A DNA stretch of 5,634 bases, from NCBI GenBank assembly GCA_947460275.1, contig CANHHZ010000130.1:1-5634 (forward strand). The letters run 5' to 3'. The stretch comes from Sphingobacteriaceae bacterium. GTDB taxonomy: Bacteria; Bacteroidota; Bacteroidia; Sphingobacteriales; Sphingobacteriaceae. Shown here one piece after another: positions 1-5,604 of this stretch. Both the position numbers and the translations under genes were made by a program. Every line of letters begins with the position of its first letter. Within the stretch, counting starts at the first letter, position 1. Under the pieces are notes generated by a model. The model ran no database searches. It saw only the letters and a program-made list of their open reading frames with translations, and was not told the DNA's origin.

Positions 1-125
1 TGTGTTTTTACAGTGTCGATAATAGATTTTACCCGCTCGGCAATTAAATTATCGTCTGTTGCCTGACGTGAACAAAGCTCTTCTATCTTTTGTTTATTTA
101 AATTATTAAAGGTGTAGATTTTCAA
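1..125 (-). CDS. hisD: Histidinol dehydrogenase, N-terminal fragment (runs off the left edge)
   Basis: On the minus strand an open frame starts at a TTG (125-123) and stays open for 41 codons to the window edge. It begins MKIYTFNNLNKQKIEELCSR and continues with a segment of the form I-A-E-R-V-K-S-I-I-D-T-V-K. This fits the N-terminus of HisD, where a short beta strand is followed by an LCxRP-like motif and a helix of the form V..Ii.dVk just before the GD motif, which here lies outside the window. HisD performs the last two steps of histidine synthesis (histidinol to histidine, NAD-dependent, zinc enzyme, cytoplasmic). TTG is the only plausible start: a stop (TAG, 149-147) lies seven codons upstream with no ATG or GTG between. 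The gene follows hisG by 69 nt on the same strand, which fits the usual hisG-hisD order in Bacteroidota. Identity rests on only 41 residues plus context. Confidence 0.8.
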   Translation of the reverse strand, partial: MKIYTFNNLNKQKIEELCSRQATDDNLIAERVKSIIDTVKT

Positions 126-194
126 TTTGTTATGTTTATAATTTAACTAATAGTTAATATGTTTTTTGTCAAATATTCCTCTTTTTTATAGCAA

Positions 195-1046
195 TTAAGT
201 GATGATTTTTTCAATTGGCATCACCACAATACCTTCGGCACCGGCTGCTTTGAGTTGGTTTATTTTTTCCCAAAAATCTTGCTCTTCAATTACCGAATGT
301 ACGGCAACCCAACCCTCTTCAAACAATGGAACAACCGTTGGACTTTTAACGCCAGGTAGTAAATTGACTACGTCTTGAAGTTTCGATTTTTCGACATTTA
401 AAACTACATATTTTGTGGACTTTGCTCTTAAAACAGATTGGATGCGTTGCAACAATTCTTGTACTTCTGGAAGAAGTGCTGCGCCTTTACTTGAGATTAA
501 AACAGCCTCCGAATCCATCACATTCTTGAATGGTTTTAGTCCGTTATTTTTCAAGGTTCCGCCTGTAGAAACAATGTCGAAAATAGCGTCGCTTAAACCT
601 AATCCTGGACCAATTTCTACGGAGCCCGAAATGTTTCTAATTTGGGCATCGATGTTGTTTTCAGTTAAGTATTTTTGAAGGATAACCGGGTAAGAAGTAG
701 CAATTGCTTTTCCGTTAAGCTGTGTAAGTTCGGTGATGTTGCTAGTACTTTGAACTGCAATTTTTAAAGTACACTTGCCAAACCCTAGTTTTTGTAGGTA
801 AGCTACATCAGCTCCAGCTTCTATCACTACGTTTTCGCCCACAATACCTAAATCGGCAATGCCATCTTGTACGTATTCTGGTATATCATCATCTCTTAAA
901 AACAGAATTTCTAAAGGGAAGTTGGTGACAGTTGAAATGAGGGAGCTTTTGTAGTTTTCGAAGTAAAGACCACAATTTTTAAGAATTTCTACTGATTTTT
1001 CGTTTAATCTACCCGATTTTTGGATAGCAATTTTGAGTGTTTTCAA
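195..1046 (-). CDS. hisG: ATP phosphoribosyltransferase, long form with regulatory domain
   Basis: HisG catalyses the first committed step of histidine synthesis: ATP plus PRPP gives phosphoribosyl-ATP (EC 2.4.2.17), in the cytoplasm. The 283-residue length fits the long, homohexameric form. The catalytic part begins KIAIQKSGRL (5-14), has the family block FLRDDDIP..V.DGIADLGIVGEN (49-72), and carries the PRPP-binding signature E-I-G-P-G-L-G-L-S-D-A-I-F-D-I-V-S-T-G-G-T-L (144-165). Residues of about 207-283 form the ACT-like C-terminal domain, including GVKSPTVVPL and a GAEGIVVMPIEKI end; in this family that domain binds histidine for feedback inhibition. The start is TTG (1046-1044). The frame is open upstream to a stop at 1112-1110 but contains no ATG, GTG or other TTG, and family alignment begins at MKTLKIAIQ, so TTG is well supported. 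It is first in the operon, behind a His-rich leader ORF and a terminator-like hairpin, so both attenuation and allosteric control are likely. Confidence 0.97.
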   Translation of the reverse strand: MKTLKIAIQKSGRLNEKSVEILKNCGLYFENYKSSLISTVTNFPLEILFLRDDDIPEYVQDGIADLGIVGENVVIEAGADVAYLQKLGFGKCTLKIAVQSTSNITELTQLNGKAIATSYPVILQKYLTENNIDAQIRNISGSVEIGPGLGLSDAIFDIVSTGGTLKNNGLKPFKNVMDSEAVLISSKGAALLPEVQELLQRIQSVLRAKSTKYVVLNVEKSKLQDVVNLLPGVKSPTVVPLFEEGWVAVHSVIEEQDFWEKINQLKAAGAEGIVVMPIEKIIT

Positions 1047-1085
1047 TTGTATAAAATTAGGAATAAAGAATATTTGAATCTGTTT

Positions 1086-1108
1086 AAAAACCGTTTTGCG
1101 TACAAAAC
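1086..1108 (-). terminator. Putative attenuator terminator ahead of hisG
   Basis: On the minus strand GTTTTG (1108-1103), loop TACG (1102-1099) and CAAAAC (1098-1093) form a perfect 6-bp stem, extendable by one U-G pair, followed by GGTTTTT (1092-1086). The stem is short and AU-rich and the T run is only five long, so it is weaker than the operon terminator at the right end of the window. That is reasonable for a conditional terminator but also leaves room for doubt. Its position, just after the leader stop codon and before hisG, is the main support. Confidence 0.58.
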
Positions 1109-1114
1109 ATTAAC

Positions 1115-1174
1115 CTATCTATCGCCACAATGGCGATGATGTAAATGTACATGATGGTTTAAAACTTGGTTCAT
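1115..1174 (-). CDS. hisL: Histidine operon leader peptide (His-rich, 19 aa)
   Basis: ATG at 1174-1172 opens a 19-codon frame ending in TAG (1117-1115): MNQVLNHHVHLHHRHCGDR. Histidine occupies positions 7, 8, 10, 12, 13 and 15, six of nine consecutive residues, all encoded by CAT. His is normally only about 2% of residues, so such a cluster directly before hisG, on the same strand, is very unlikely by chance. The start is preceded by an A/G-rich stretch (GGAAAAGAAAAGATAT), the kind of unstructured leader common in Bacteroidota, which rarely use Shine-Dalgarno pairing. The peptide itself probably has no function; its translation senses charged tRNA-His. hisL is used here as the conventional symbol for such leaders; the peptide is not homologous in sequence to the enteric one as far as I can see. 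It is too short for normal gene callers. Confidence 0.87.
   Translation of the reverse strand: MNQVLNHHVHLHHRHCGDR
1121..1137 (-). promoter_or_regulatory. Hairpin overlapping the last His codons of the leader ORF
   Basis: The arms ATCGCC and GGCGAT form a perfect 6-bp stem with a 5-nt loop (read on the minus strand: 1137-1132, loop 1131-1127, 1126-1121). The stem covers codons H13 to D18 of the leader peptide, so a ribosome reading the His run must open it. By position it could act as the pause hairpin or as the first stem of the attenuator. The stem is symmetric and therefore also present on the plus strand, but only the minus-strand transcript gives it a role. It is seen in the sequence; the role is inferred. 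Confidence 0.6.
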
Positions 1175-1214
1175 ATATCTTTTCTTTTCCGTAATTTTGC
1201 GAAACAAGAGCATA

Positions 1215-1222
1215 CAAATATA
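1215..1222 (-). promoter_or_regulatory. Candidate his promoter, -7 element TATATTTG
   Basis: TATATTTG on the minus strand matches the Bacteroidota -7 consensus TAnnTTTG exactly. Transcription would start near 1208, giving about 35 nt of leader before the His-rich ORF, as expected for an attenuated operon. No convincing -33 TTG/TTTG box is present at 17-23 bp upstream, so the call rests on the -7 match and its position. Confidence 0.5.
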
Positions 1223-1228
1223 GCGGTG

Positions 1229-1236
1229 TACTTTTG
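1229..1236 (+). promoter_or_regulatory. Candidate promoter of the L,D-transpeptidase gene, -7 element TACTTTTG
   Basis: TACTTTTG matches TAnnTTTG on the plus strand and would start transcription near 1243, leaving about 64 nt before the gene. The nearest upstream TTTG (1196-1199) is too far away (29 nt) to be a normal -33 box. A second, poorer candidate is TAATTTG at 1260-1266, with TTTG at 1233-1236 standing 23 nt upstream. It is divergent from, and six bases away from, the his promoter candidate. Confidence 0.35.
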
Positions 1237-1306
1237 TATTTAAAAATTAAACACCATTTTAATTTGAATTTAAATATCATGATCACCTCAATTTACCTGT
1301 AAAATT

Positions 1307-2887
1307 TTGAAAAAAACCCTGCTTTTTATTGTTCTATGTGTCTTTTTGACTTCTTGTGGCTGGTTTAGAAATGAACCAGAAATTGCAAATGTCCTGTCAA
1401 AACATTTCAACAATAAATTATACAAAAAGTTTGACACTGCTGCTTATCATCTTGTTTTTAACGAACGTTTAAATGATTTGAAAAATGGGTTTAATCACCC
1501 ACGCACCATTACGGCATTTTATCAAGAACAAGAAAATTTGCCTGTGTTGCTTACCCGTTTTTATGCCAATGGAAACATAGATAGTTTAGTAAATTATCTG
1601 CAAAGGAGTAAAAATGACGGGTTTAATCCTCAAATTTTCGATGTAGCCGAGCTCTCCTCGCTGGTCAACATATTAAATGCAAATAAGTTCAAAAACATAA
1701 ATGAAGTATACCCAATTGTTGCCGATTTAGAGTTAAGAACTGCAAATGCTTTACTACAATACAGCAACTGTATGACATATGGCGCTGTAAACCCTAAAAA
1801 GTTGTTCAATAGATATTACATTAACAATTTGAGGCCTGATAGCCTAAAAATGAATGCTATTTTGAATACCCAAAACTTGGTCGACGAATTAAAGCAATCG
1901 CAGCCAACCTCTAAAGCTTATATAGATTTGAAACAAGCCTTGGCCTTTTATAGAGATAGTTTAAACAATGAAAATCATCCCGATATTATAAAAATTAAGC
2001 TCAATTTAGAACGATTGAGGTGGCAAATTCCACAGCAAACCAAAGAAATTGTGGTGGTCAATATTCCTGATTTTTCGCTCACTTGGTTTAATAATTTAGA
2101 TACTTTAGCCCACATGAATGTTTGCGTTGGCGCTAAAAGAGAAGCAGATTATGCCGAAAAAATGAAAATTTATTTGAAATCTGGTAAATTGGACGATAAG
2201 CCTAAAAATCATGAAACGCCACAACTGCTAAGTGTTTTTAATTCGGTGCAGGTAAATCCGGTATGGAATATTCCAGTTAGCATTGCACAAAGCGAGATCT
2301 ACTATCAGGTAATTAAAGATCCTTACTACCTTTCTAACAACAACATCAAAGTTTATTATAAAGATAAAGAGATGAAAAATCCAGATACCATACGCTGGAA
2401 CTTGTACAAAAGAGAAAAACTTCCATTTAAGTTTAAGCAGGGCTCTGGCGAAGGGAATGCCTTAGGTAAATTCAAATTTATTTTTGAAAATAGTTCGAGC
2501 ATTTATTTGCACGATACCAATAATAAAAATGGGTTTAAATTGGCAAATAGGGCAATTAGCCATGGTTGTGTGCGCATTGAAGACCCCTTAAAATTTGCCG
2601 AACTTATTGTAAACGATAAATATCAATATGATAAATTGAGGATGGAAATTAGTTTACCGCCAATTGATACCACCAAAATGGAGGTTTTCACTAAAATGAT
2701 GGCGAAGAAAACAGATACCTTAACTTCTTATCAGCTGAAACCTACATGGTTTGCAACCCGAAAAAACATTACTGTTTTAATTGCTTATTATACAGCTTGG
2801 GCAGAAAATGGAAAAGTTCAATTTAGACCCGATGCGTATAATTACGATGAAATTTTAGCGCAAGAGTTTAAAAAATATATGTATTAA
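1307..2887 (+). CDS. L,D-transpeptidase, YcbB/LdtD-type, lipoprotein
   Basis: This enzyme family makes 3-3 crosslinks between peptidoglycan stem peptides (and related exchange reactions) with a catalytic cysteine, outside the cytoplasmic membrane. The 526-residue protein starts with a lipoprotein signal, MKKTLLFIVLCVFL followed by lipobox L-T-S-C with Cys17. Residues of about 30-240 form the helical scaffold domain typical of YcbB proteins. The YkuD catalytic domain covers about 245-450: EIVVVNIPDFSLTWF (247-261), P-V-W-N-I-P (318-323), NALGKFKF (384-391), Y-L-H-D-T (400-404) and the catalytic S-H-G-C-V-R at 418-423 (Cys421, His419, Arg423). The C-terminus has the family block AYYTAWAENGKVQFRPDAY (493-511). 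The length fits the family and nothing is missing. The start is TTG (1307-1309); an in-frame TGA lies at 1280-1282 with no better start between, and TTG gives a complete signal peptide. Residues after Cys17 (GWFRNE) do not look like the surface-export signal of Bacteroidota, so a periplasm-facing anchor is more likely. It is divergent from the his operon and probably transcribed alone. Confidence 0.94.
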   Translation: MKKTLLFIVLCVFLTSCGWFRNEPEIANVLSKHFNNKLYKKFDTAAYHLVFNERLNDLKNGFNHPRTITAFYQEQENLPVLLTRFYANGNIDSLVNYLQRSKNDGFNPQIFDVAELSSLVNILNANKFKNINEVYPIVADLELRTANALLQYSNCMTYGAVNPKKLFNRYYINNLRPDSLKMNAILNTQNLVDELKQSQPTSKAYIDLKQALAFYRDSLNNENHPDIIKIKLNLERLRWQIPQQTKEIVVVNIPDFSLTWFNNLDTLAHMNVCVGAKREADYAEKMKIYLKSGKLDDKPKNHETPQLLSVFNSVQVNPVWNIPVSIAQSEIYYQVIKDPYYLSNNNIKVYYKDKEMKNPDTIRWNLYKREKLPFKFKQGSGEGNALGKFKFIFENSSSIYLHDTNNKNGFKLANRAISHGCVRIEDPLKFAELIVNDKYQYDKLRMEISLPPIDTTKMEVFTKMMAKKTDTLTSYQLKPTWFATRKNITVLIAYYTAWAENGKVQFRPDAYNYDEILAQEFKKYMY

Positions 2888-2919
2888 AAATAATGGAATG
2901 GAGTTATGGAAACTTTGTC

Positions 2920-2927
2920 TAATTTTG
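2920..2927 (+). promoter_or_regulatory. Candidate promoter of the three-gene unit, -7 element TAATTTTG
   Basis: TAATTTTG in the 99-nt gap after the transpeptidase gene matches TAnnTTTG, and a start near 2934 would leave about 50 nt of leader. No -33 box is visible at the right distance, and no terminator hairpin is seen between the two genes, so read-through from the transpeptidase gene is possible as well. Confidence 0.35.
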
Positions 2928-2986
2928 AACTTAGTTTTTATAGCAACATAAATTGATTCGATTTTATACTTCAAAAATTATAATTC

Positions 2987-4249
2987 ATGAACCTCTTAAT
3001 TAAGGGAATTACTATTGTTGACCCAAATAGCGAGTTTAACCAACAGGTTTGCGATGTACGCGTGGTTCAAGGTAAAGTTTTGGCTATTGCCCAAAAACTA
3101 GAAAAACAAGAAGAAGAATATGTTTTTGAAGCTTTTGGCGCTGTAATGAGCCCCGGGTTTTTCGATTTAAATTGTACCATTGGCGATCCAGGTTTTGAAA
3201 CTAAGGAAGATATACAAACTGGAACTGAGGCTGCAAAAGCTGGTGGTTTTACGGGATTGGCGGTTATGCCAACTACTAAACCAATTGTACAATCTAAAGG
3301 AGAAGTTGCTTATATCCTTAATAAATCCAAAAACAATTTGGTTGATGTTTATCCAGTTGGTGCCATAAGCAGTAATTTGGAAGGAAAGGAAATAGCAGAG
3401 CTTTTTGACATGAAAACCGCCGGAGCCATTGCATTTTCTGATGGAAATAAAGCCGTAGCAGATGATGGTTTTATGAGTCGTGCTTTGCAGTATGGTTTAG
3501 GCTTTGGTGCTTTGTTAATGGTACATCCAGAAAACAAAGCCATTGCAGGTAAAGCGCAAGTAAATGAAAGTCAAAATAACGTATTGTTAGGCATGAAAGG
3601 TGTGCCGGCATTGGCCGAAGAAATGCAAATTTCGAGAGATATTTTTTTAGCAACCTATCACAATGCACCGCTTCATGTGAGCAATATTTCTACAGCAGGT
3701 TCGGTAGCTTTAATTAAAAAAGCTAAAAAAGAAGGCGTAAAAATTACCTGCGATGTTGCGGCACACCAATTGGTGTTTACCGAAGAAATGTTGAACGATT
3801 TTAATAGCAATTACAAAGTAAAACCACCTTTACGCAGTAAAACTGATAACAAAGCCTTGATAGCTGGTTTAAAAGATGGAACAATTGATGCAATCTCTTC
3901 GCAACACCAACCACAAGAAATAGAGTTTAAAGCTGTTGAATTTGAAATTGCCGCTTATGGAATAATTGCTTTGCAAACGGTTTTGCCTTTGTTGTTGGAA
4001 GCAGGTTTGTCGCCCGAGTTAATCGCAGAAAAATTAGCCGTTAATCCTCGAAAAATTTTAAACCTTCCTGTGCCAACTTTGCAAGTAAATGCAGATGCTA
4101 ATTTTACGATCTATCATCCTACGCAAAAATGGACATACAACCAGGCCAATAATTACTCAAAATCTAGCAATTCGCCTTTATTAGGTAAAACATTAACTGG
4201 AAAAGTACAGTTAGTATATAACAATAATCAATATCAAAAATATGAATAA
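2987..4249 (+). CDS. Dihydroorotase-like protein lacking active-site residues (PyrC pseudo-enzyme)
   Basis: The 420-residue protein aligns along its whole length with type I dihydroorotases (amidohydrolase superfamily, pyrimidine synthesis), but the key residues are replaced. The metal motif normally D-L-H-V-H-L-R-E-P-G reads DLNCTIGDPG (60-69): both His are lost (N62, T64) and the substrate Arg is G66. M-P-N-T is MPTT (T96). The metal His of HVST is Asn (N233 in HVSNIST). K-V-N-P-P-L-R is KVKPPLR (277-283). The catalytic Asp of T-D-H-A-P-H is Gln (Q306 in SSQHQPQ). Only H180 (HPEN for HCED) and D152 look retained. Catalysis is therefore very unlikely. Family folds remain: ETKEDIQTGTEAAKAGGFTG (71-90) and GVPALAEEMQISRDI (205-219). 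Non-catalytic DHOase homologues (PyrC') are known to support aspartate transcarbamoylase assembly in Pseudomonas; a similar role here is inferred. Automatic annotation would probably name it dihydroorotase. It overlaps the next gene by 8 nt. Confidence 0.92.
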   Translation: MNLLIKGITIVDPNSEFNQQVCDVRVVQGKVLAIAQKLEKQEEEYVFEAFGAVMSPGFFDLNCTIGDPGFETKEDIQTGTEAAKAGGFTGLAVMPTTKPIVQSKGEVAYILNKSKNNLVDVYPVGAISSNLEGKEIAELFDMKTAGAIAFSDGNKAVADDGFMSRALQYGLGFGALLMVHPENKAIAGKAQVNESQNNVLLGMKGVPALAEEMQISRDIFLATYHNAPLHVSNISTAGSVALIKKAKKEGVKITCDVAAHQLVFTEEMLNDFNSNYKVKPPLRSKTDNKALIAGLKDGTIDAISSQHQPQEIEFKAVEFEIAAYGIIALQTVLPLLLEAGLSPELIAEKLAVNPRKILNLPVPTLQVNADANFTIYHPTQKWTYNQANNYSKSSNSPLLGKTLTGKVQLVYNNNQYQKYE

Positions 4250-4919
4250 CAGTGTAGAAATAGCTTTAATTGCGTCTTTAGATCAATTCTCAACCGCAAC
4301 AAAAACAGAATCAATTGCCATTGAAGAAAGATTGAAAGAAGTTTTTGGCAAAGACATGAACTTTTTAGAAAAGGTGGCAGAATTTGACGAAGTTTTTGAC
4401 GAAAATCCAAAATTTGAAGAATTAAGAGAGGTTTTCTTTGATTTATTGATGATTAACTTTTTTACCAACGATGTAAATAAATTGGAAGAAGATTATCTGG
4501 AAACCAAAGAATGGGAAGACATTGAAGAAGAAACGATTGATCGGGGTACCGAACTGTTAAACTTACTGTTGTACATTAACGAATGCCACGATGAGCAAAT
4601 TAAACCAAGCCTAGAAGACTTTTTAAAAGAATTTTTATTGGTAGAAGAAGACGAATTTCAAGACGAGTTTCATATTTACGAAGATTTAATTACCAACCAA
4701 CAATTGGCCGAGAGTAGTGTAGAGGATATTTGTAGCAATGCCGATTTGTTAGAGTTAAGCGAAGAAATGGAAGAACTTTTTGTGCCTTTCATGACTTTCT
4801 TTTTACAACCCAACGTGAGCGATGACACAGCGCAAGATTTGGTAAAATTTAGCAACAATAAAAGTTTTGATGTTGCGGTTTACAGTTTAATTACTAATTT
4901 TAATAAAAATAGAAACTAA
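4242..4919 (+). CDS. Highly acidic protein of unknown function
   Basis: I do not recognise this 225-residue protein. By my count 57 residues are Asp or Glu and about 16 are Lys or Arg, so it is strongly acidic. It appears to be helical and soluble, with no signal peptide and no membrane segment; hydrophobic positions alternate with clustered acids (LEEDYLETKEWEDIEEE, about 82-98; LVEEDEFQDEF, about 132-142). There is one cysteine at each of two sites (INECHDE, EDICSNA) and no motif I can tie to an activity. The ATG (4242-4244) lies inside the end of the dihydroorotase-like gene, whose TAA is 4247-4249, which points to translational coupling and co-expression. The next gene follows after 19 nt. 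Possible roles such as partner or chaperone of a neighbour are guesses only. The gene itself is well supported by length, spacing and codon use like its neighbours. Confidence 0.85.
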   Translation: MNNSVEIALIASLDQFSTATKTESIAIEERLKEVFGKDMNFLEKVAEFDEVFDENPKFEELREVFFDLLMINFFTNDVNKLEEDYLETKEWEDIEEETIDRGTELLNLLLYINECHDEQIKPSLEDFLKEFLLVEEDEFQDEFHIYEDLITNQQLAESSVEDICSNADLLELSEEMEELFVPFMTFFLQPNVSDDTAQDLVKFSNNKSFDVAVYSLITNFNKNRN

Positions 4920-4938
4920 AATCTAAATCTTAAAACGT

Positions 4939-5511
4939 ATGGAAACTACAACTACCACTGTTAATTTAAAACAAGAAGCCTTGAAAAATGGGCTAATCTG
5001 GGGTGCAATTAATGTAATTATCTTTTTAGCAACCTGGTACACAGCACCCAGTTTAATGAGTTCTTACCTTTATTCTGGCATATTAATGCTAGTTGGAATA
5101 GGCTTAGCTGTTTTTTTTATCTTAGATATGAGAAAAAAAGCAGGTGGCTTTTGGACTTTCGGCGAAGCATTATGGAACATCTTTGTCATGTTTTTGTTGT
5201 CGATGGCTATTATGTATGTTTTTAACTTTGTTTTTGGCAAATACATTGATCCAAGCTATCCACAAACCATGAAAGAATTGGTATTGACTAAAACTGAATC
5301 TACCTTTGAATCGCTTGGTATGACCGAAGATCAAATTGCTGAAGCGATGAGCGCATCTCAAGAAAGTTTAGACAAACAATTTACACCAACATTTAGCCAA
5401 GCTGTTGTTGGCTTTGGTATAGCATCAATATTTTATTTTATAGGTGCCTTAATTTTTGCAGCTATTTTTAAAAAGAATAGGCCTGTGTTTTTAGGTGGTG
5501 AAGAAGCCTAA
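4939..5511 (+). CDS. DUF4199 family membrane protein
   Basis: The 190-residue protein has the pattern of the DUF4199 family, which is widespread in Bacteroidota and has no established function. Four membrane segments can be seen: about 16-34 (KNGLIWGAINVIIFLATWY), 43-63, 77-100 and 155-177. The loop after the second helix carries MRKKAGGFWTFGEALWNIF (64-82), the family's GG-x-x-(S/T)-FGEA feature, and is followed by an extended region with DPSYP (104-108). Between helices 3 and 4 is a polar, charged stretch (about 110-150) with MTEDQIAEAMSASQESLDKQ that looks helical. No signal peptide is needed as the first helix follows a short polar N-terminus (METTTTTVNLKQEALK). It is the last gene of the unit, 19 nt after the acidic protein gene and 21 nt before a strong terminator. 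Recognition is by pattern memory; function is unknown. Confidence 0.85.
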   Translation: METTTTTVNLKQEALKNGLIWGAINVIIFLATWYTAPSLMSSYLYSGILMLVGIGLAVFFILDMRKKAGGFWTFGEALWNIFVMFLLSMAIMYVFNFVFGKYIDPSYPQTMKELVLTKTESTFESLGMTEDQIAEAMSASQESLDKQFTPTFSQAVVGFGIASIFYFIGALIFAAIFKKNRPVFLGGEEA

Positions 5512-5532
5512 GCACTTTTAACTAAAATTTCC

Positions 5533-5583
5533 CAACATGCAAATTTTATCAAATTAAATGATAAAATTTGCATGTTGTTTTTT
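5533..5583 (+). terminator. Strong intrinsic terminator of the three-gene unit
   Basis: Perfect inverted repeat: a 19-nt left arm (5533-5551), a 7-nt loop AATTAAA (5552-5558) and a fully complementary 19-nt right arm (5559-5577), followed by TTTTTT (5578-5583). It lies 21 nt after the DUF4199 stop codon. The stem is mostly AU with GC pairs near the base. No clear T run follows it on the minus strand, so it is best read as one-directional. Confidence 0.93.
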
Positions 5584-5604
5584 AAGCGTATTTGGTTGTT
5601 GTTT

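Larger units (their letters stand above)
1086..1174 (-). promoter_or_regulatory. Candidate histidine attenuator (leader region of hisGD)
   Basis: The 5' leader of hisG holds, in transcription order, a short ORF with six His codons (1174-1115), a hairpin overlapping the last His codons (1137-1121), and a hairpin followed by a T run (1108-1086), about 40 nt before the hisG start. This is the layout of ribosome-mediated attenuation: when charged tRNA-His is scarce, the ribosome stalls in the His run and changes which RNA hairpins form. A competing pairing can be seen between leader codons at 1150-1139 and 1110-1100 (5 + 4 bp around a U-rich internal loop); it would take up the 5' arm of the terminator. 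Which fold is the antiterminator is not clear to me. The leader stop codon lies only six bases before the terminator stem, so a ribosome paused there would cover its 5' arm, unlike the enteric his leader. The layout is seen; the mechanism is inferred. Confidence 0.78.

Noticed and set aside
126..194. Terminator or second promoter between hisG and hisD
   Set aside because: The 69-nt gap is AT-rich, but I found no stable stem followed by a T run and no TAnnTTTG element with good placement, so simple operon read-through is assumed.
415..678. Plus-strand ORF of 87 codons inside hisG
   Set aside because: Antisense shadow of a well-conserved gene, with no family resemblance and no promoter or spacing support.
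1093..1108. The GTTTTG/CAAAAC hairpin as a plus-strand terminator
   Set aside because: On the plus strand it is followed by ATTAACC, not a T run, and no plus-strand gene ends there.
1084..1152. Second minus-strand ORF overlapping the leader (ATG at 1152-1150, MYIYIIAIVAIDRLMF...)
   Set aside because: It reads the same DNA in another frame; the CAT-rich frame has the meaningful His cluster, and this one would run into the terminator hairpin and T run with no recognisable product.
1279..1302. Mini-ORF ATG ATC ACC TCA ATT TAC CTG TAA ending four bases before the transpeptidase TTG start
   Set aside because: Seven codons with no biased composition and no link to the downstream function; it could couple translation but such short ORFs are expected by chance in AT-rich DNA.
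3180..3668. Short ORFs on both strands inside the dihydroorotase-like gene
   Set aside because: Out-of-frame shadows of a full-length conserved protein; compositions look like frameshifted coding sequence.
2987..4249. Calling this gene a functional dihydroorotase (pyrC)
   Set aside because: The metal-binding His pair, the third metal His, the catalytic Asp and the substrate Arg and Asn are all replaced, so the enzyme name would mislead.
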